From NCBI GenBank assembly GCA_965263105.1, contig CBDHGL010000003.1, forward strand, positions 620,001-684,000: a stretch of DNA of 64,000 nucleotides, read 5' to 3'. Source of the DNA: JBCCTX01 sp965263105 (lineage in GTDB: Bacteria > Bacteroidota > Bacteroidia > J057). The notes below the pieces were generated by a model. That model searched no databases, was not told where the DNA came from, and worked only from the letters and a program-made list of their open reading frames with translations. Below are positions 17,845-26,297 of this stretch, in pieces (within the stretch, counting starts at the first letter, position 1; every line of letters begins with the position of its first letter). The translations under genes were made by a program, and so were the position numbers.

Positions 17845-17970
17845 CGTGGTCGGTGGTCGGTAGAAAGTAAATTTTTTTCAAAATAATACAACCTTACTCA
17901 ATAAATATCATATACCATTAACAGACCACAGACCACAGACCACAGACCACAGACCACAGACCACAGACCA
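17845..17970. repeat. Heptanucleotide tandem repeat (ACAGACC)n with a partly complementary upstream arm
   Basis: Positions 17921-17970 hold seven consecutive copies of the 7-mer ACAGACC plus one base, ending 2 bp before the ung stop codon. At about 17845-17862, GTCCGTGGTCGGTGGTCGGT is largely complementary to it, so the two could form an imperfect hairpin with a loop of about 60 nt. The tract would be transcribed downstream of ung and upstream of the Nfu gene. Translation of the region gives only a low-complexity WSVVCGL repeat. Confidence 0.85.
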
Positions 17971-17972
17971 TT

Positions 17973-18653
17973 CTACACCTGCCAGTTAATCCCCACCTTT
18001 CCCTGCTGTTCGAGCAATGCATTGGTTTGAGAAAAATGCCTGCAGCCCCGAAAGCCTGTACGTGCCAGCGGACTGGGGTGAGCGGCGCTGAGAACATGGT
18101 GGCGGGATGGATCGATAACAGCCCCCTTTTGTTGGGCATAACGGCCCCATAGCAGGAAGACAAGTCCCTTTTTTTGCTCATTCAGCGTTTGAATAGCCGC
18201 AGTGGTAAACTGTTCCCAACCCTTTTTTTGGTGAGATCCTGCTTGGGAAGCTCGTACTGTGAGAGTTGCATTGAGCATTAAAACTCCCTGATCTGCCCAT
18301 TTTTGGAGATAACCATGGTTGGGAATGGCAAACCCTACATCATCTTGTAATTCTTGGTAAATATTGCGCAAAGAGGGGGGAATCCGTACGCCAGGCTGAA
18401 CAGAAAAACATAGACCATGCGCCTGCCCAGGGCCATGGTAGGGGTCTTGCCCAATGATGACCACCTTTACCTCATCAAAGGGGGTACTATCAAAAGCAGC
18501 AAAAATTTGTTTACCGGGGGGATAGATAAGCTGGCCTGCATTTTTCTCTTCCTTCAGAAAGGCCTTGAGTTGGATAAAGTAGGGTTTAGAAAATTCTCCC
18601 TTGAGGGCTTCCTTCCAACCCGCTTCAATTTGTATAGACGCCGCATCAGACAT
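17973..18653 (-). CDS. ung: Uracil-DNA glycosylase, family 1
   Basis: The protein has 226 residues. It contains the water-activating motif GQDPYHG at residues 68-74 (Asp70) and the DNA minor-groove motif HPSPLARTGFRG near the C-terminus, plus LLLWGRYAQ-type segment FLLWGRYAQQKG. UNG removes uracil from DNA to start base-excision repair in the cytoplasm. The start ATG at 18653 gives a normal length. It is separated from the Nfu gene by the GGTC-rich repeats. Confidence 0.97.
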   Translation of the reverse strand: MSDAASIQIEAGWKEALKGEFSKPYFIQLKAFLKEEKNAGQLIYPPGKQIFAAFDSTPFDEVKVVIIGQDPYHGPGQAHGLCFSVQPGVRIPPSLRNIYQELQDDVGFAIPNHGYLQKWADQGVLMLNATLTVRASQAGSHQKKGWEQFTTAAIQTLNEQKKGLVFLLWGRYAQQKGAVIDPSRHHVLSAAHPSPLARTGFRGCRHFSQTNALLEQQGKVGINWQV

Positions 18654-18688
18654 GAAAAGAAATATATTATAGGGTTATGCGTGTAAAG

Positions 18689-19192
18689 TTATTTTTTTCT
18701 TTTGGCTCGCACTAATATCAGACCTAGAAAAGCGATGGCGAATAAACCCAAGAATGAGATCAGCCCCATCATAAGGGGGAGATTGGAAGAGGGACTAGGG
18801 GAAAGGGGAGAACCTAAAGAACGTTCTTGGACCAGTTCTTCTTCCCATAAGGTGTTGCCCATACAAGCACTGGTCTTCATCGTAAAGCCCTTGTACACAG
18901 ACACCAGATATTCGCTACCTTCCTTGAAGATAAATCCACAGTCTTTCTCCCAAGCGGTATTAATAATAAGAACGGAGCCCACTTGTTTTTTCCAACTTTT
19001 TTCTACCTCAAACGTAAATTTCCACCCCCCAGAGATCCAGTTGGTATTGATGTGGATGACTTTCCCCTTAAATATGAGATTGGCTTTATCTGGAGAGTTT
19101 AGGTTTTCAGGACAGACACAATTTTGGGCAAATAATCCCAAACTCCCTATCAAGCCCAAAATCAATAGCAGAAAGCCCCGATAATTTTTCAT
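18689..19192 (-). CDS. Exported membrane-anchored protein with a TIMP/NTR-like domain
   Basis: The protein has 167 residues. A signal peptide ends at GLFAQ, followed by CVCPENLNS and then FKGKVIHINT, FTFEVEKSWKKQVG, CGFIFKEGSEYLVSVY and MKTSACMGN. This is the pattern of bacterial netrin/TIMP-like (OB-fold) domains with paired cysteines. Near the C-terminus a single hydrophobic helix (MMGLISFLGLFAIAFLGLIL) is followed by RAKRKK, so the domain is likely tethered to the inner membrane and faces the periplasm. The partner or ligand is unknown. It lies 83 bp downstream of the nuclease-fold gene on the same strand. Confidence 0.7.
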   Translation of the reverse strand: MKNYRGFLLLILGLIGSLGLFAQNCVCPENLNSPDKANLIFKGKVIHINTNWISGGWKFTFEVEKSWKKQVGSVLIINTAWEKDCGFIFKEGSEYLVSVYKGFTMKTSACMGNTLWEEELVQERSLGSPLSPSPSSNLPLMMGLISFLGLFAIAFLGLILVRAKRKK

Positions 19193-19275
19193 ATTAATCC
19201 CTTGAGAATATTGTAGTCGTTAAGAAGTAAACTCGCCTATTCATGGGATGTTTTCCAAGGCTTATAAGCAATTAT

Positions 19276-20313
19276 TTAGGAAAGGAAAATGATATTTCCC
19301 GGATGGGTGGCAAGCCGGAGCTTATTTTTCTCCACAACTAGGACCTGATCCAGACGAACAAAGTCTCTTTCATCGATCTTAAATACGTAGGGATTGGTAT
19401 GCTCAAAAAAACTTTCCAGAAAAAGACACTCAGGATCTGCTTTATATGATTTTTTTTGGATCACTGCCTCCCAATAGCCTTCCATCTGCTTTTGAAACTG
19501 ATGTCTCACAATGCGTCTGAAAATATAGGGGAATATCAATTTTTCGTCATTCAATTCAGATATACCATTGACGAAGATCCCTTCTTGAGTTTGGTCCTCA
19601 GACCAAAGGTTCATCGTTTGACGTTGGGCATTCCTGACTCCATGGATAAGGGGTTGTCTTAATTTGGCTTCCAATGTCATAAAAAAATAAGGGTATACCA
19701 TGCCATTTGCTACCAGACGGTAATTCACAGATTGTTTTATGAGGTCTAAAATCGCAGCTGTATCCATGTGAGAGCCAGATTTTATGGGACTCTTTCCCCC
19801 AAATACCCAGGAAATGGGTCTCCCTTTGCGGTCGATGTCGTTGACAATGATAAAGCCCTTCAGGGCATCTTCTCCTTTGACCTTAAAGCTTTGGGTCCCC
19901 GTTTTTTGTGCTACCTCAATGGACCTAATATATTTATGACCAAACCTGGATCGCCAATTGATTTCTTCTACCCCCAGATAGGATAAGAGCTTGTGGGTAG
20001 CCTGTTCTCCATAGTGAAAGGGTTGCTGGTAGTTTTTAGGTTTGGGCTTTTCGGCCTTACTGTATGATTTTCCTCGGGTTTCTGAAGGAGGCTTTATGCG
20101 AGTGGGAGAATAATGCGTTTCTAATGCATCGATACCTTGGAGTCTCAGTTGAACCGAGCCGTTTCCGTCCTTGAGTTTTTCTTCAAATAAGGCTTTGTGG
20201 TGACTCTGAATATGAGACCAATCGCTTGGATTGGAGGCTTCAAACATAAGTGAGTCTCCATCTGGAGAATAGCCGACAACATGAAAATTGCCTTCAATCA
20301 GGTAATAATCCAT
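19276..20313 (-). CDS. Staphylococcal-nuclease-fold protein, cytoplasmic
   Basis: The protein has 345 residues. Segments in order: GYSPDGDSLMF, VQLRLQGIDALETHYSP, HYGEQATHKLL, DIDRKGRPISWVF and YRLVANGMVYPYFF. They match the SNase fold, and the equivalents of the catalytic residues are present (Arg in LRLQGID, Glu in ALETHY, Arg in KGRP), as is the metal-site Asp pair (DGDS, GID). The protein is about twice the usual domain length, with an extra middle and C-terminal part, and it has no signal peptide, whereas classical members are exported. Nuclease activity is thus plausible but the target is unknown. It lies 39 bp downstream of the S41 peptidase gene. Confidence 0.68.
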   Translation of the reverse strand: MDYYLIEGNFHVVGYSPDGDSLMFEASNPSDWSHIQSHHKALFEEKLKDGNGSVQLRLQGIDALETHYSPTRIKPPSETRGKSYSKAEKPKPKNYQQPFHYGEQATHKLLSYLGVEEINWRSRFGHKYIRSIEVAQKTGTQSFKVKGEDALKGFIIVNDIDRKGRPISWVFGGKSPIKSGSHMDTAAILDLIKQSVNYRLVANGMVYPYFFMTLEAKLRQPLIHGVRNAQRQTMNLWSEDQTQEGIFVNGISELNDEKLIFPYIFRRIVRHQFQKQMEGYWEAVIQKKSYKADPECLFLESFFEHTNPYVFKIDERDFVRLDQVLVVEKNKLRLATHPGNIIFLS

Positions 20314-20352
20314 AATGGGGGGTTGGCAAAGGTGCAGCCATATCCTTGTGGC

Positions 20353-22011
20353 TTACAGGCCGAGGATTTGCTTGTATCTTTCTAAATCGGATAATACTTC
20401 AACAGCTTTTAGAATTTCTGGGTCATCATCAAAGGATACTTCTACAATCCCTTGTTTGTAAAAATACCTTTTGGCAATTTCCTGTTCCAATCTCAGGGCA
20501 ATATCCCCTTGGAGCGCATCTATCTGACTATCTTTATGCTGATTTATGGCTTCTTCTAGGGTAGCGATTTCGTCGCTTACCTCTTCAAAGTAGGCTTCTG
20601 ATTTCAAGTCTTCTTTGAGTGCATTCACTTTCTGATCCAGTGGGGTTTCCAAAACAGCATTCTTATTTTTCACAAACTCCTTGAATTCGGTAAACAGGCT
20701 ATTGCCGACATGAAATTGCTTGGGCTCTACCATTTCGGGATGTTGTTCAGCATATTGGGTAGCGAAATCAAACATAAGCCCCTCTCGGATCATAGAAGCA
20801 AATAAGGGTTTCGTTTCCGGTGCTGCCATGGGAATGTCTGGATTGATGCCTCCGCCGTCTCTCACAATTCGACCATTACGCGTTGTAAAAGTATTACGAA
20901 GACTATCGGGAATCCTATTTGCCTTCCCATTAGCATCTCTATCGCTGTAATTGATGGCCTGGATACACCTTCCACTAGGGGTGTAGTACTTGGCTGTCGT
21001 AATTTTTAATTGAGCGTTATAACTTAGGGGGCGAATGTCCTGAACCAGTCCTTTGCCAAAACTCTTCTGCCCGATTATGACGCCTCGATCCAAATCTTGA
21101 ATGGCACCTGCAACGATCTCAGAAGCACTGGCACTATTTCCGTCAATCAATACAGTTAGGGGGATACGGTCATCTGTGGCTTTCCTACGGGTGTTGAGTA
21201 CGCGCCTGGAGCCTTCCATTCGTCCACGCGTTTCTACAATGGTTTCTTGCTGGGGGATGAAAACATTTGAAACATGGATGGCCTCGTCCAATCTGCCCCC
21301 AACATTTCCTCTTAAATCTAATATCACTCCCTTAAGATCCCCATTAGAGCGGTCTTTCAAGCGAGCTAAAGCAGAAGAAACCTCATAAGAAGCATTCTCT
21401 GTAAAGCCTTCCAACGCTATATAGCCAATCTGATCCGTTACCAATCCTGAATAGGGAACATTGGGAATTTTAATTCGATCTCTCTTGACAGTCAATTCCT
21501 TTTCCTGCCCCCCTCTCAATACGGTAATAGAAATCTCCGTACCTTTTTTACCTCGAAGCAAATCCCGAACATCGGAAATGGTCATTTCCTCCGTGATAGG
21601 AGTTTCTTTTACTTTTGCTAGTTGATCCCCAACCTTAATCCCGGCTTCGTCTGCGGGAGAATCCTCATAGGGCTCGATGATCAGAATACGCCCCTTGCGC
21701 TTGCCTACCAAAGCTCCAATGCCTCCATACTCTCCCTTGGTCAGAAATCGTACCTGATCGGACTCCTGCTCACTAATAAAGTTGGTGTAGGGGTCCAAAG
21801 ATTCCAGCATAGCATCTATGCCCGTTCGGATTAGCTTTTCTGGGTCCGTCTCATCCACATACATGGTATTCACGTCGCGGAATAGCTTGCCAAATATGTC
21901 GAGGTTTTTGGAAATCTCGTAATAATCATTGGAGTATTGCGTAACAAAACCCAAACCAAACCCAGACAAGACAAGCAAGGAAATACCAACTACCGATCGG
22001 GTGAGTTTCAT
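20353..22011 (-). CDS. S41 family C-terminal processing peptidase
   Basis: The protein has 552 residues. An N-terminal signal/anchor helix (GISLLVLSGFGLGFVT) is followed by SLDPYTNFISEQE, a PDZ domain (about 85-165, with YGGIGALVGKRKGRIL), and the S41 core with DLRGNVGGRLDEAI. The catalytic serine sits in GNSASASEIVAGAIQD (near residue 295) and the lysine in GQKSFGKGLVQ (near 319). Such peptidases trim periplasmic proteins from the C-terminus. The C-terminal ~130 residues form a helical extension common in Bacteroidota members. It lies upstream of the SNase-like gene and may be co-transcribed with it. Confidence 0.94.
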   Translation of the reverse strand: MKLTRSVVGISLLVLSGFGLGFVTQYSNDYYEISKNLDIFGKLFRDVNTMYVDETDPEKLIRTGIDAMLESLDPYTNFISEQESDQVRFLTKGEYGGIGALVGKRKGRILIIEPYEDSPADEAGIKVGDQLAKVKETPITEEMTISDVRDLLRGKKGTEISITVLRGGQEKELTVKRDRIKIPNVPYSGLVTDQIGYIALEGFTENASYEVSSALARLKDRSNGDLKGVILDLRGNVGGRLDEAIHVSNVFIPQQETIVETRGRMEGSRRVLNTRRKATDDRIPLTVLIDGNSASASEIVAGAIQDLDRGVIIGQKSFGKGLVQDIRPLSYNAQLKITTAKYYTPSGRCIQAINYSDRDANGKANRIPDSLRNTFTTRNGRIVRDGGGINPDIPMAAPETKPLFASMIREGLMFDFATQYAEQHPEMVEPKQFHVGNSLFTEFKEFVKNKNAVLETPLDQKVNALKEDLKSEAYFEEVSDEIATLEEAINQHKDSQIDALQGDIALRLEQEIAKRYFYKQGIVEVSFDDDPEILKAVEVLSDLERYKQILGL

Positions 22012-22105
22012 AAATCAATTTGTAAGATCCCTTAAACTCAAAATATAGGAAATTTCCGGGAAAGGATAAAGAACCCAGCTCTCCTTTTTGCTTACAAGAA
22101 ATTTG

Positions 22106-22966
22106 CTACACTTTTTTCTTTTTTGAGGCGACCTTAATTTTTCGCCATTTGGAAAAGTCTCGATTCATAAGTTTCTCTAATTCTTGTATGTCGTATTCCA
22201 AAACACGTAGGATCATCTCTTGATAGGCGGGACTTATTTGAGGCTTTTCCTTCATGAAATAGGATTTCCGGTTGAAGGTGAGTACCTGCCAGGCCTTGGG
22301 AGATACCTTTTTGATTAAACTAAGTGGGAAAGGAGGGTTATCAAAGCGGTGGTTGCTTTTGTAACCGCCGATAGATTTGTTGGCATGTACTGTGTCAAAG
22401 TCTCCAAACAGGGTAAAATCAAGATCTAAAAATTCGGAGAGCTCATAGATAACCTGTCTCCTGTTTTTGAGCAAATCGTCAAAATCAATCAAAAATAACC
22501 TGTCTTTTCCAAAGGTCTCAATATAGGGGAGAATCTGGCTATAATAACGCGAAATGCTCAAATAGGCAGGATCTCTGACAATCTCTCGGTCTATGGTTTC
22601 TTTAGTAAAGCCTCGTTGGTAATAGTGGGTATAGGCTGAGCGTATCCGATCAATGGGATTCCTGACGATATAGATGAATTTCATCTCTGGGTTATATGTA
22701 TAAATATCTTCCCAGATGTTGAGGTTTTCTAGTGGATAATTAGTGTACGAGGTGGAGGCTTCAAAATACCGGAGACCATCACCTGGTTGGAAGAGCGCAT
22801 TATATTGAGAGAGATCAGCTTGCCAATTGGCTGCTTTGCTGAAAAAATGAGGCTCTTTTTCTGTACATCCGGAAAGATGAGGGTGTGTATCCAGGATTTG
22901 GAACAAGGTGGTGGTCCCCGCTTTCTGGGCACCGAGTATCATAAAATTTACCATACCAAAACTCAT
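22106..22966 (-). CDS. Sulfotransferase domain protein
   Basis: The protein has 286 residues. It has the PAPS 5'-phosphosulfate loop ILGAQKAGTTTLF at residues 11-23 and the 3'-phosphate segment KFIYIVRNPIDRIRSAYTHY. Such enzymes move sulfuryl groups from PAPS to carbohydrates or other acceptors. No PAPS synthesis genes are visible in the window, and the gene stands alone 90 bp downstream of the S41 peptidase gene start. The acceptor could be a cell-surface glycan, but this is inferred from the marine-type gene set, not seen. Confidence 0.88.
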   Translation of the reverse strand: MSFGMVNFMILGAQKAGTTTLFQILDTHPHLSGCTEKEPHFFSKAANWQADLSQYNALFQPGDGLRYFEASTSYTNYPLENLNIWEDIYTYNPEMKFIYIVRNPIDRIRSAYTHYYQRGFTKETIDREIVRDPAYLSISRYYSQILPYIETFGKDRLFLIDFDDLLKNRRQVIYELSEFLDLDFTLFGDFDTVHANKSIGGYKSNHRFDNPPFPLSLIKKVSPKAWQVLTFNRKSYFMKEKPQISPAYQEMILRVLEYDIQELEKLMNRDFSKWRKIKVASKKKKV

Positions 22967-23433
22967 ATAATTGAGCTGTTAGGTAAATGTACGAATAATT
23001 TAATTCAAAAAAAATAAAATACAATAAATGTAATTAACACAAAACCCTCTCAACGCCTCGTTCAGTACAGCGATTGCTGTATATAGCGTAAGCGTAATAT
23101 TTTTGAACACGAGGCACGAGACACGGAGTTTTAAGTTGCTATACCAATTATCCTCTCTGCATTTGTCATGAAAACCTCCTAAAAAGTCTGCGTCAAAACC
23201 TAGTTCATGCATAAGAAAAAATCGAACACGGAGGCACTGAGACACGGAGTTTTAAGTTGCTATACCAACTATCTTTTCTGCGTTTGTCATAAAAATCTCA
23301 TAAAAAGTCTGCGTCAAAACTCAGTTCATGGAATTGTTAAGATAAGCATACGAGACACAAAGAGATTTGTAAAACAAATCAAAAGTTCCCCTTCGTGTCC
23401 TATTCCGAAACCGAGTAAATAGTTAAAAATTCC
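22967..23433. other. Repeat-bearing intergenic region without supported genes
   Basis: A 467-bp spacer upstream of the sulfotransferase gene. It contains the duplicated ~105-bp unit described separately. At 23350-23402 there are also words such as CGAGACACAAAGAG and CTTCGTGTCC that look like further decayed copies. Six-frame inspection gives no plausible protein. Confidence 0.6.
23105..23330. repeat. Tandem direct repeat of about 105 bp
   Basis: Copy 1 is 23105-23209 and copy 2 is 23224-23330. Both begin GAACACG(G)AGGCAC and share GAGACACGGAGTTTTAAG, TTGCTATACCAA, TTTGTCAT and AAAAAGTCTGCGTCAAAAC, ending TTCATG. They differ at a minority of positions, so the duplication is not recent. The embedded CGGAGGCACTGAGACACGGAG resembles a widely dispersed intergenic repeat of Bacteroidota and other phyla (from memory). 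Confidence 0.85.
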
Positions 23434-25416
23434 TTAACGGATATAGGACTTGTAATCCTGCACCTTCTCGAGCACATCTTCCCGAGGAATATCCCGGTAC
23501 TTGGGCGGAAGCAATTCCTTGGAGGTACACTCCAAGACAGCCGCGTAGGTCATGAGTTCTATCTCTTCTGGATAGGTCGGTGGGAGGAAGTCCTGGAAGA
23601 CCTGCATGATGATGTCCTGATTCACCTCTTTGAGCCCCAGGCTGGCGGCCTTGAATTTGGCTCGGGTTAGAGCTGCCTCCATATCCGCCCCAGATTTGAC
23701 GGGAATATCTTCGAAGAAATCATCTTCAAAATCATCTATGTTGAGATAGCTCAGCCCCGTTTTTTTGAACATGACATCCAGCAGTTCTTTTTTATCTTCG
23801 ATGCTATCGGGATAGAAAAGGGCAATGTGTTCTTCTGCGCGTCCTTGACGTTTAAAGTCGACTGGCATGAGATCAGGTCTGGCCGTCACCAGGAACCAAA
23901 TAATTCTCCCCCGGTTTTCTGTATCCGACATAAAGGTGGCCAGCATGGAGAAGGTACGTTGACTCACTTCGTGGCCCTCGCCTCGACTGCCCAGATAGGC
24001 ATCGGCCTCATCTATCATCACGGCTACAGGAGCCATGGCCTTAAGAATCTTCAACACCTTTTGAAGGTTAGCTTCAGATTGTCCTACGTACATGCTGCGG
24101 AAGTTTTTGAGCATGACCATGGGTACCCCAATATCACTCGCAAAGCAGCGAATCATAAAGGTCTTTCCCGTCCCTACCGGGCCAGAAACCAAATAACCCA
24201 TAGGCATAACGTCAGAACGACCCGTTTTCAGGGCTCGGGCGGCATCCTGAAGGTGCTTTTTGGCCTGTTTGTGTCCTGCAACGTGTTCCAGGCTATACTT
24301 GCTTTCAATGAATTCGAGTAGCCCACCTGCTTCGGATTCGATCATCTCTTTCTTGCGGGCCATTAGCTCTTTGTGGGTGAAAGTTAGCTTATTTCTCACC
24401 ACCTCCGACATCAGGATATTGAGGTGGACAATCCCCAGACCTGCTGTATTTTTGCCTAGGACCTTTTGAGACATTTCAAAGTGCTCTTCCGCCCCTTCGT
24501 GCTGTTTGAAAAAATGCTCGATGTATTGAAGGCGATGGGCTTCGTCGGGATAGGGAATTTGTACCTCGTGAGTATAGGGATTGCGGATGTATTGCTCATT
24601 TAGTGAGGTAATGGCCTCAGTCAACAAGACGATGGTCATATCCGCCTGGAGGAATTTATCTTCACGCGCCCATTTTTGCATGAAGACCTTGAGCATCTGG
24701 TCTTCTTTGTTGTTCCCACGAGCGGGGAGGACTGTTTCGGCAAAGTCTATGATAAAAGCGATAGACTTGGGCTTGCTCACACGGTCTTTGATGTGAGACA
24801 AGAGCCGTTCCACATCGGTTTTGGAGGATTTTTTAGGTTTTTTATCGTTGTTATCGATATAGGTCATCAGGTCGGGAATCGCCTTCTGCATAAAACGTTG
24901 GACGATGTCCATATCCTTTTCCTCTTCAGTAGCAGCAGGTTTTTCCCCAGTTTCCACTTTCAATCTACGCTCGAGGTATCCAATCAGGAATTGTAAAAAC
25001 TCCTGGTTGATACAGAGGTTAAAGTAGGTATCCAATATGAGGAAGGCTCGGGCAGGTTCCCTGGATAATTCTGAAAAGTTATTTCCCGTCAGTTCGTCAA
25101 ACATTTTGAGCGTGGAGACAAAGTCCTGACGCATCTTTCCTTCTCCTCCAAAAATGCGGTCATCCTTGAAGCGAATCCCAGCTGCGCGGTCATAATAAAC
25201 CGTGATATCTCTGTGGCGAAACATTTCTCCTGTGAGGAACTCCTTTACTTTTTGGTAGTGGGGTTCCCCATTCTCAACGACACGGACGTAGTCGTGGATA
25301 TTTCCGTGGACCACGAATTGTGACACTTGTTGAGAGAGGTACCTTCTCTTGATATCATGGGCAAATTCTGGGACTTCGATTTTTCGTTCGGATGTTTGAG
25401 ACACAGAGGTATCCAT
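23434..25416 (-). CDS. AAA+ family ATPase resembling Ycf46-type tandem AAA proteins
   Basis: The protein has 660 residues. The N-terminal half is an AAA-like module without a proper Walker A (SKPKSIAFIIDFAETVLP, IVLLTEAITSLNEQYIRNP). The second module is intact: Walker A GPVGTGKT near 411, Walker B VMIDEADAYLGSRGEG near 465, then sensor and arginine regions (VTARPDLMPVDFKRQGR). This layout is like the cyanobacterial/plastid Ycf46 family, for which a role in inorganic-carbon use has been proposed in cyanobacteria, but here the role is unknown. The C-terminal tail (ELLPPKYRDIPREDVLEKV) is not recognised. The gene stands alone in a repeat-rich setting. Confidence 0.82.
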   Translation of the reverse strand: MDTSVSQTSERKIEVPEFAHDIKRRYLSQQVSQFVVHGNIHDYVRVVENGEPHYQKVKEFLTGEMFRHRDITVYYDRAAGIRFKDDRIFGGEGKMRQDFVSTLKMFDELTGNNFSELSREPARAFLILDTYFNLCINQEFLQFLIGYLERRLKVETGEKPAATEEEKDMDIVQRFMQKAIPDLMTYIDNNDKKPKKSSKTDVERLLSHIKDRVSKPKSIAFIIDFAETVLPARGNNKEDQMLKVFMQKWAREDKFLQADMTIVLLTEAITSLNEQYIRNPYTHEVQIPYPDEAHRLQYIEHFFKQHEGAEEHFEMSQKVLGKNTAGLGIVHLNILMSEVVRNKLTFTHKELMARKKEMIESEAGGLLEFIESKYSLEHVAGHKQAKKHLQDAARALKTGRSDVMPMGYLVSGPVGTGKTFMIRCFASDIGVPMVMLKNFRSMYVGQSEANLQKVLKILKAMAPVAVMIDEADAYLGSRGEGHEVSQRTFSMLATFMSDTENRGRIIWFLVTARPDLMPVDFKRQGRAEEHIALFYPDSIEDKKELLDVMFKKTGLSYLNIDDFEDDFFEDIPVKSGADMEAALTRAKFKAASLGLKEVNQDIIMQVFQDFLPPTYPEEIELMTYAAVLECTSKELLPPKYRDIPREDVLEKVQDYKSYIR

Positions 25417-25703
25417 AAACTAATAGCGGTTAAATTTTTTGTGGTGTTTGGGGGTTCGACTCTTTACCTACAACACATATTTCTACCTACCTGTGACAGG
25501 TACTGCCTTTTTTCTGAACCCAGTGGAAGTTAAGCTTTAGTTTGGGAGAAGAAAAATTTGGCGAAATTTTTTGAGGGGGAGTAGCGTGTTATATTTATAT
25601 CACGCAATGCATAAGTAGTAAGGATTAACGCAATGCGTATATGCAAACGTTGGGGTGCATAAATGGAAATACGAAAGGTGAATAAAAAAACCTATCTTTA
25701 GAT
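25417..25703. other. Intergenic region with a 22-bp palindrome and short repeats
   Basis: No gene is supported. At 25584-25605 is a near-perfect palindrome (GCGTGTTATA / TATATCACGC, 9 of 10 pairs). ACGCAATGC occurs at 25602-25610 and again at 25628-25636, followed by ATGCAAACGTTGGGG ending at 25655. The word CGTTGGGG (25648-25655) recurs at 26295-26302, on the other side of the small gene pair. Confidence 0.6.
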
Positions 25704-26023
25704 GTGAACAAGAAAGAGTTTTTTAGTATCTAGATAATAAAGGAGAGGAGCGACTGAGAGTTCGCTTAATCATTGATCAAGGAAAAATAGTTGACTTAGT
25801 TTTTCAATACGAAAGTTTAATTCAGGGAAAGTGGAGAGATATTGTACGATACGATTTTGCCCATAATTTTTTTCATCGAGATGTTATTTTCCCCAATGGC
25901 GACCAAGAAAAAACTCGAATTGATATTGATGACTTGGAACTGGCTTCTTTGTATGCTGAACAAGATTTAAAAGATAAGTGGCAATTTTATAAAGAACGTT
26001 ATATCAAAAAACTGAAAAAATGA
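25704..26023 (+). pseudogene. Frameshifted small protein gene, toxin-antitoxin-like first gene (DUF7718-like)
   Basis: A GTG at 25704 opens NKKEFFSI and meets TAG at 25731. In the -1 frame the coding continues at once with LDNKGEERLRVRLIIDQGK (from 25730) and runs to TGA at 26021-26023, containing YESLIQGKWRDIVRYDF and AHNFFHRDVIFPNG. Restoring one base near 25730 would join both parts into a ~106-residue protein. The part after the shift has no ATG, so either the gene is dead or it uses a rare start. The AH-x-HRD pattern resembles a family I recall as DUF7718 (number not verified), often paired with a small downstream gene. It overlaps the next start by 4 bp. Confidence 0.6.
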
Positions 26024-26232
26024 AACAGATAGCTCACCATATCGGTCTTACTTTTGATTTTGTCAGGGAATTGATAAAAAATCCAGAGCTTCTAAAAGAA
26101 CTTCCAGATGAATTCGAACTGGAGTTTATAGAAAAGGATATACCTGCTAAGGCAGTAGAAGATTTGAAAAACAAGCAATTAGTTAAAGTAAAGAACACCT
26201 TTGAATTGATCCCGTCCCAGAAAAAAAATTGA
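26020..26232 (+). CDS. Small protein, possible antitoxin-like partner
   Basis: The protein has 70 residues: a helical N-terminus (KQIAHHIGLTFDFVRELIKN) followed by an acidic middle and a lysine-rich end (SQKKN). I do not recognise a family. The start ATG overlaps the stop of the preceding frameshifted gene as ATGA, the coupling usual in type II toxin-antitoxin pairs. If the upstream gene is inactive, this gene may lose its translational coupling. Confidence that it is a real gene is moderate, based on the overlap and length. Confidence 0.6.
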   Translation: MKQIAHHIGLTFDFVRELIKNPELLKELPDEFELEFIEKDIPAKAVEDLKNKQLVKVKNTFELIPSQKKN

Positions 26233-26297
26233 CTCCCCCCAATAAAAGCTATGCGTCCATCCTAGCTTCGCGTCGCCCGATCGCAGAGCTCAGCCGT

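Noticed and set aside
17921..17970. Possible CRISPR-like array because of the regular repeats
   Set aside because: The units are 7 bp with no spacers, so it is a simple tandem repeat.
18702..19184. Plus-strand open frame of 160 residues opposite the TIMP/NTR-like gene
   Set aside because: It mirrors a gene with a clear signal peptide and conserved cysteines; no motif is seen in the antisense product.
25719..25733. Programmed -1 frameshifting at the T6A run in the small gene
   Set aside because: A -1 slip on the T run would place TAG (25727-25729 frame) immediately in the new frame, and the slippery codons do not match the heptamer rule; a one-base loss explains the data better.
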